Below are positions 5,671-5,995 of a DNA stretch of 5,995 nucleotides, in pieces (position 1 is the first letter of the stretch; the number at the start of each line of letters is the position of its first letter). The notes below the pieces were generated by a model. It was not told the origin of the DNA, did not search any database, and saw only the letters and a program-made list of their open reading frames with translations. Source of the stretch: Gammaproteobacteria bacterium. GTDB lineage: Bacteria > Pseudomonadota > Gammaproteobacteria > Xanthomonadales > Marinicellaceae. The stretch is from positions 1 to 5,995 of the forward strand of contig JAUHZH010000153.1 of the NCBI GenBank assembly GCA_030426065.1, in the 5' to 3' direction. Position numbers and translations under genes: made by a program.

Positions 5671-5995
5671 ATGAGAGATTTGAAGTCATCAAACCCGGCC
5701 ATGAAACAATTTGAATCACAAAGCATGAGCTTGGGCCCTGTGGATGAAATGATTGTCGATGACAGTCAACGCATGACCGTCAACGGCACCATCAATAAAA
5801 CAGGCCTTTTGTTGATGATTGTGGTTGCTGTGGGTGCGTTCAGTTGGAACTTTGCTGTCACCAACCCATCAATGGCTTGGGGTCTGATTGGTTTCGGTTT
5901 TATTAGTGCGTTTATTGCCAGTTTGGTGGTCAGCTTCAAGCCTAAAACGGCACCCATCGGTGCCCCAATTGTGGCTGTTTTAGAAGGATTGGCGG
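5671..5995 (+). CDS. Bax inhibitor-1/YccA-family membrane protein, N-terminal part (partial)
   Basis: The right edge cuts this gene after 108 codons. The start MRDLKSSNPAM, followed by MTVNGTINKTGLLL (about 36-49), resembles the bacterial 'Bax1-I' branch of the YccA/Bax inhibitor-1 superfamily (COG4760-type). Two hydrophobic segments follow (about 46-63 and 70-90), then the loop SFKPKTAPIGAPIVAVLEG typical of this branch. These are multi-pass inner-membrane proteins; the wider superfamily includes calcium-leak channels, but the function of this branch is not settled. I place the start at ATG 5671, which has only a weak purine-rich GAGAAAA before it. An in-frame ATG at 5659 would add MRKN and is less likely because nothing like a Shine-Dalgarno precedes it. 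The frame opens after a TAG at 5647. It has its own promoter and is not obviously tied to tyrA. Confidence 0.82.
   Translation, partial: MRDLKSSNPAMKQFESQSMSLGPVDEMIVDDSQRMTVNGTINKTGLLLMIVVAVGAFSWNFAVTNPSMAWGLIGFGFISAFIASLVVSFKPKTAPIGAPIVAVLEGLA

Overview
The window is chromosomal DNA of a Gram-negative bacterium, most likely a gammaproteobacterium. The evidence is an outer-membrane OmpA-type protein, a LolD-type ABC ATPase end joined to comEC (a pairing known from gammaproteobacteria), and a fused chorismate mutase/prephenate dehydrogenase (the enteric-type 'T-protein'). Base composition is moderate, roughly 45-50% GC by eye, with heavy use of TTG for leucine. I cannot name a genus from the sequence alone. 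I see no mobile element, tRNA, rRNA or CRISPR array.

Layout. (1) 1-2419, plus strand: the last 47 codons of a LolD-like ATPase, then a full-length comEC that starts at or just past the ATPase stop. (2) 2406-4346, minus strand: a CsgG-family secreted protein (upstream) and an OmpA-family protein with calcium-binding-type TSP3 repeats (downstream). Each is followed by its own strong intrinsic terminator, and the OmpA gene has its own promoter-like sequence and a near-perfect ribosome binding site. (3) 4429-5520, plus strand: aroQ-tyrA, divergent from the CsgG-family gene across an 82-base intergenic region. (4) 5521-5670: a leader region with a consensus TATAAT promoter, a small hairpin and a 4-codon mini-ORF. 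It precedes (5) the start of a Bax inhibitor-1/YccA-family membrane protein that runs off the right edge.

Functionally, most of the window concerns the cell envelope: lipoprotein sorting, DNA uptake across the inner membrane, an outer-membrane/peptidoglycan anchor and a periplasmic CsgG-like protein. A tyrosine-biosynthesis gene is set among them. The gene content is ordinary and I do not see a clear new system. The points most worth a second look are a transcription terminator that lies inside the comEC reading frame ahead of its stop codon, a CsgG-family protein with no lipoprotein cysteine and no curli genes beside it, a lysine in place of a conserved prephenate-binding arginine in TyrA, and the structured leader of the last gene.
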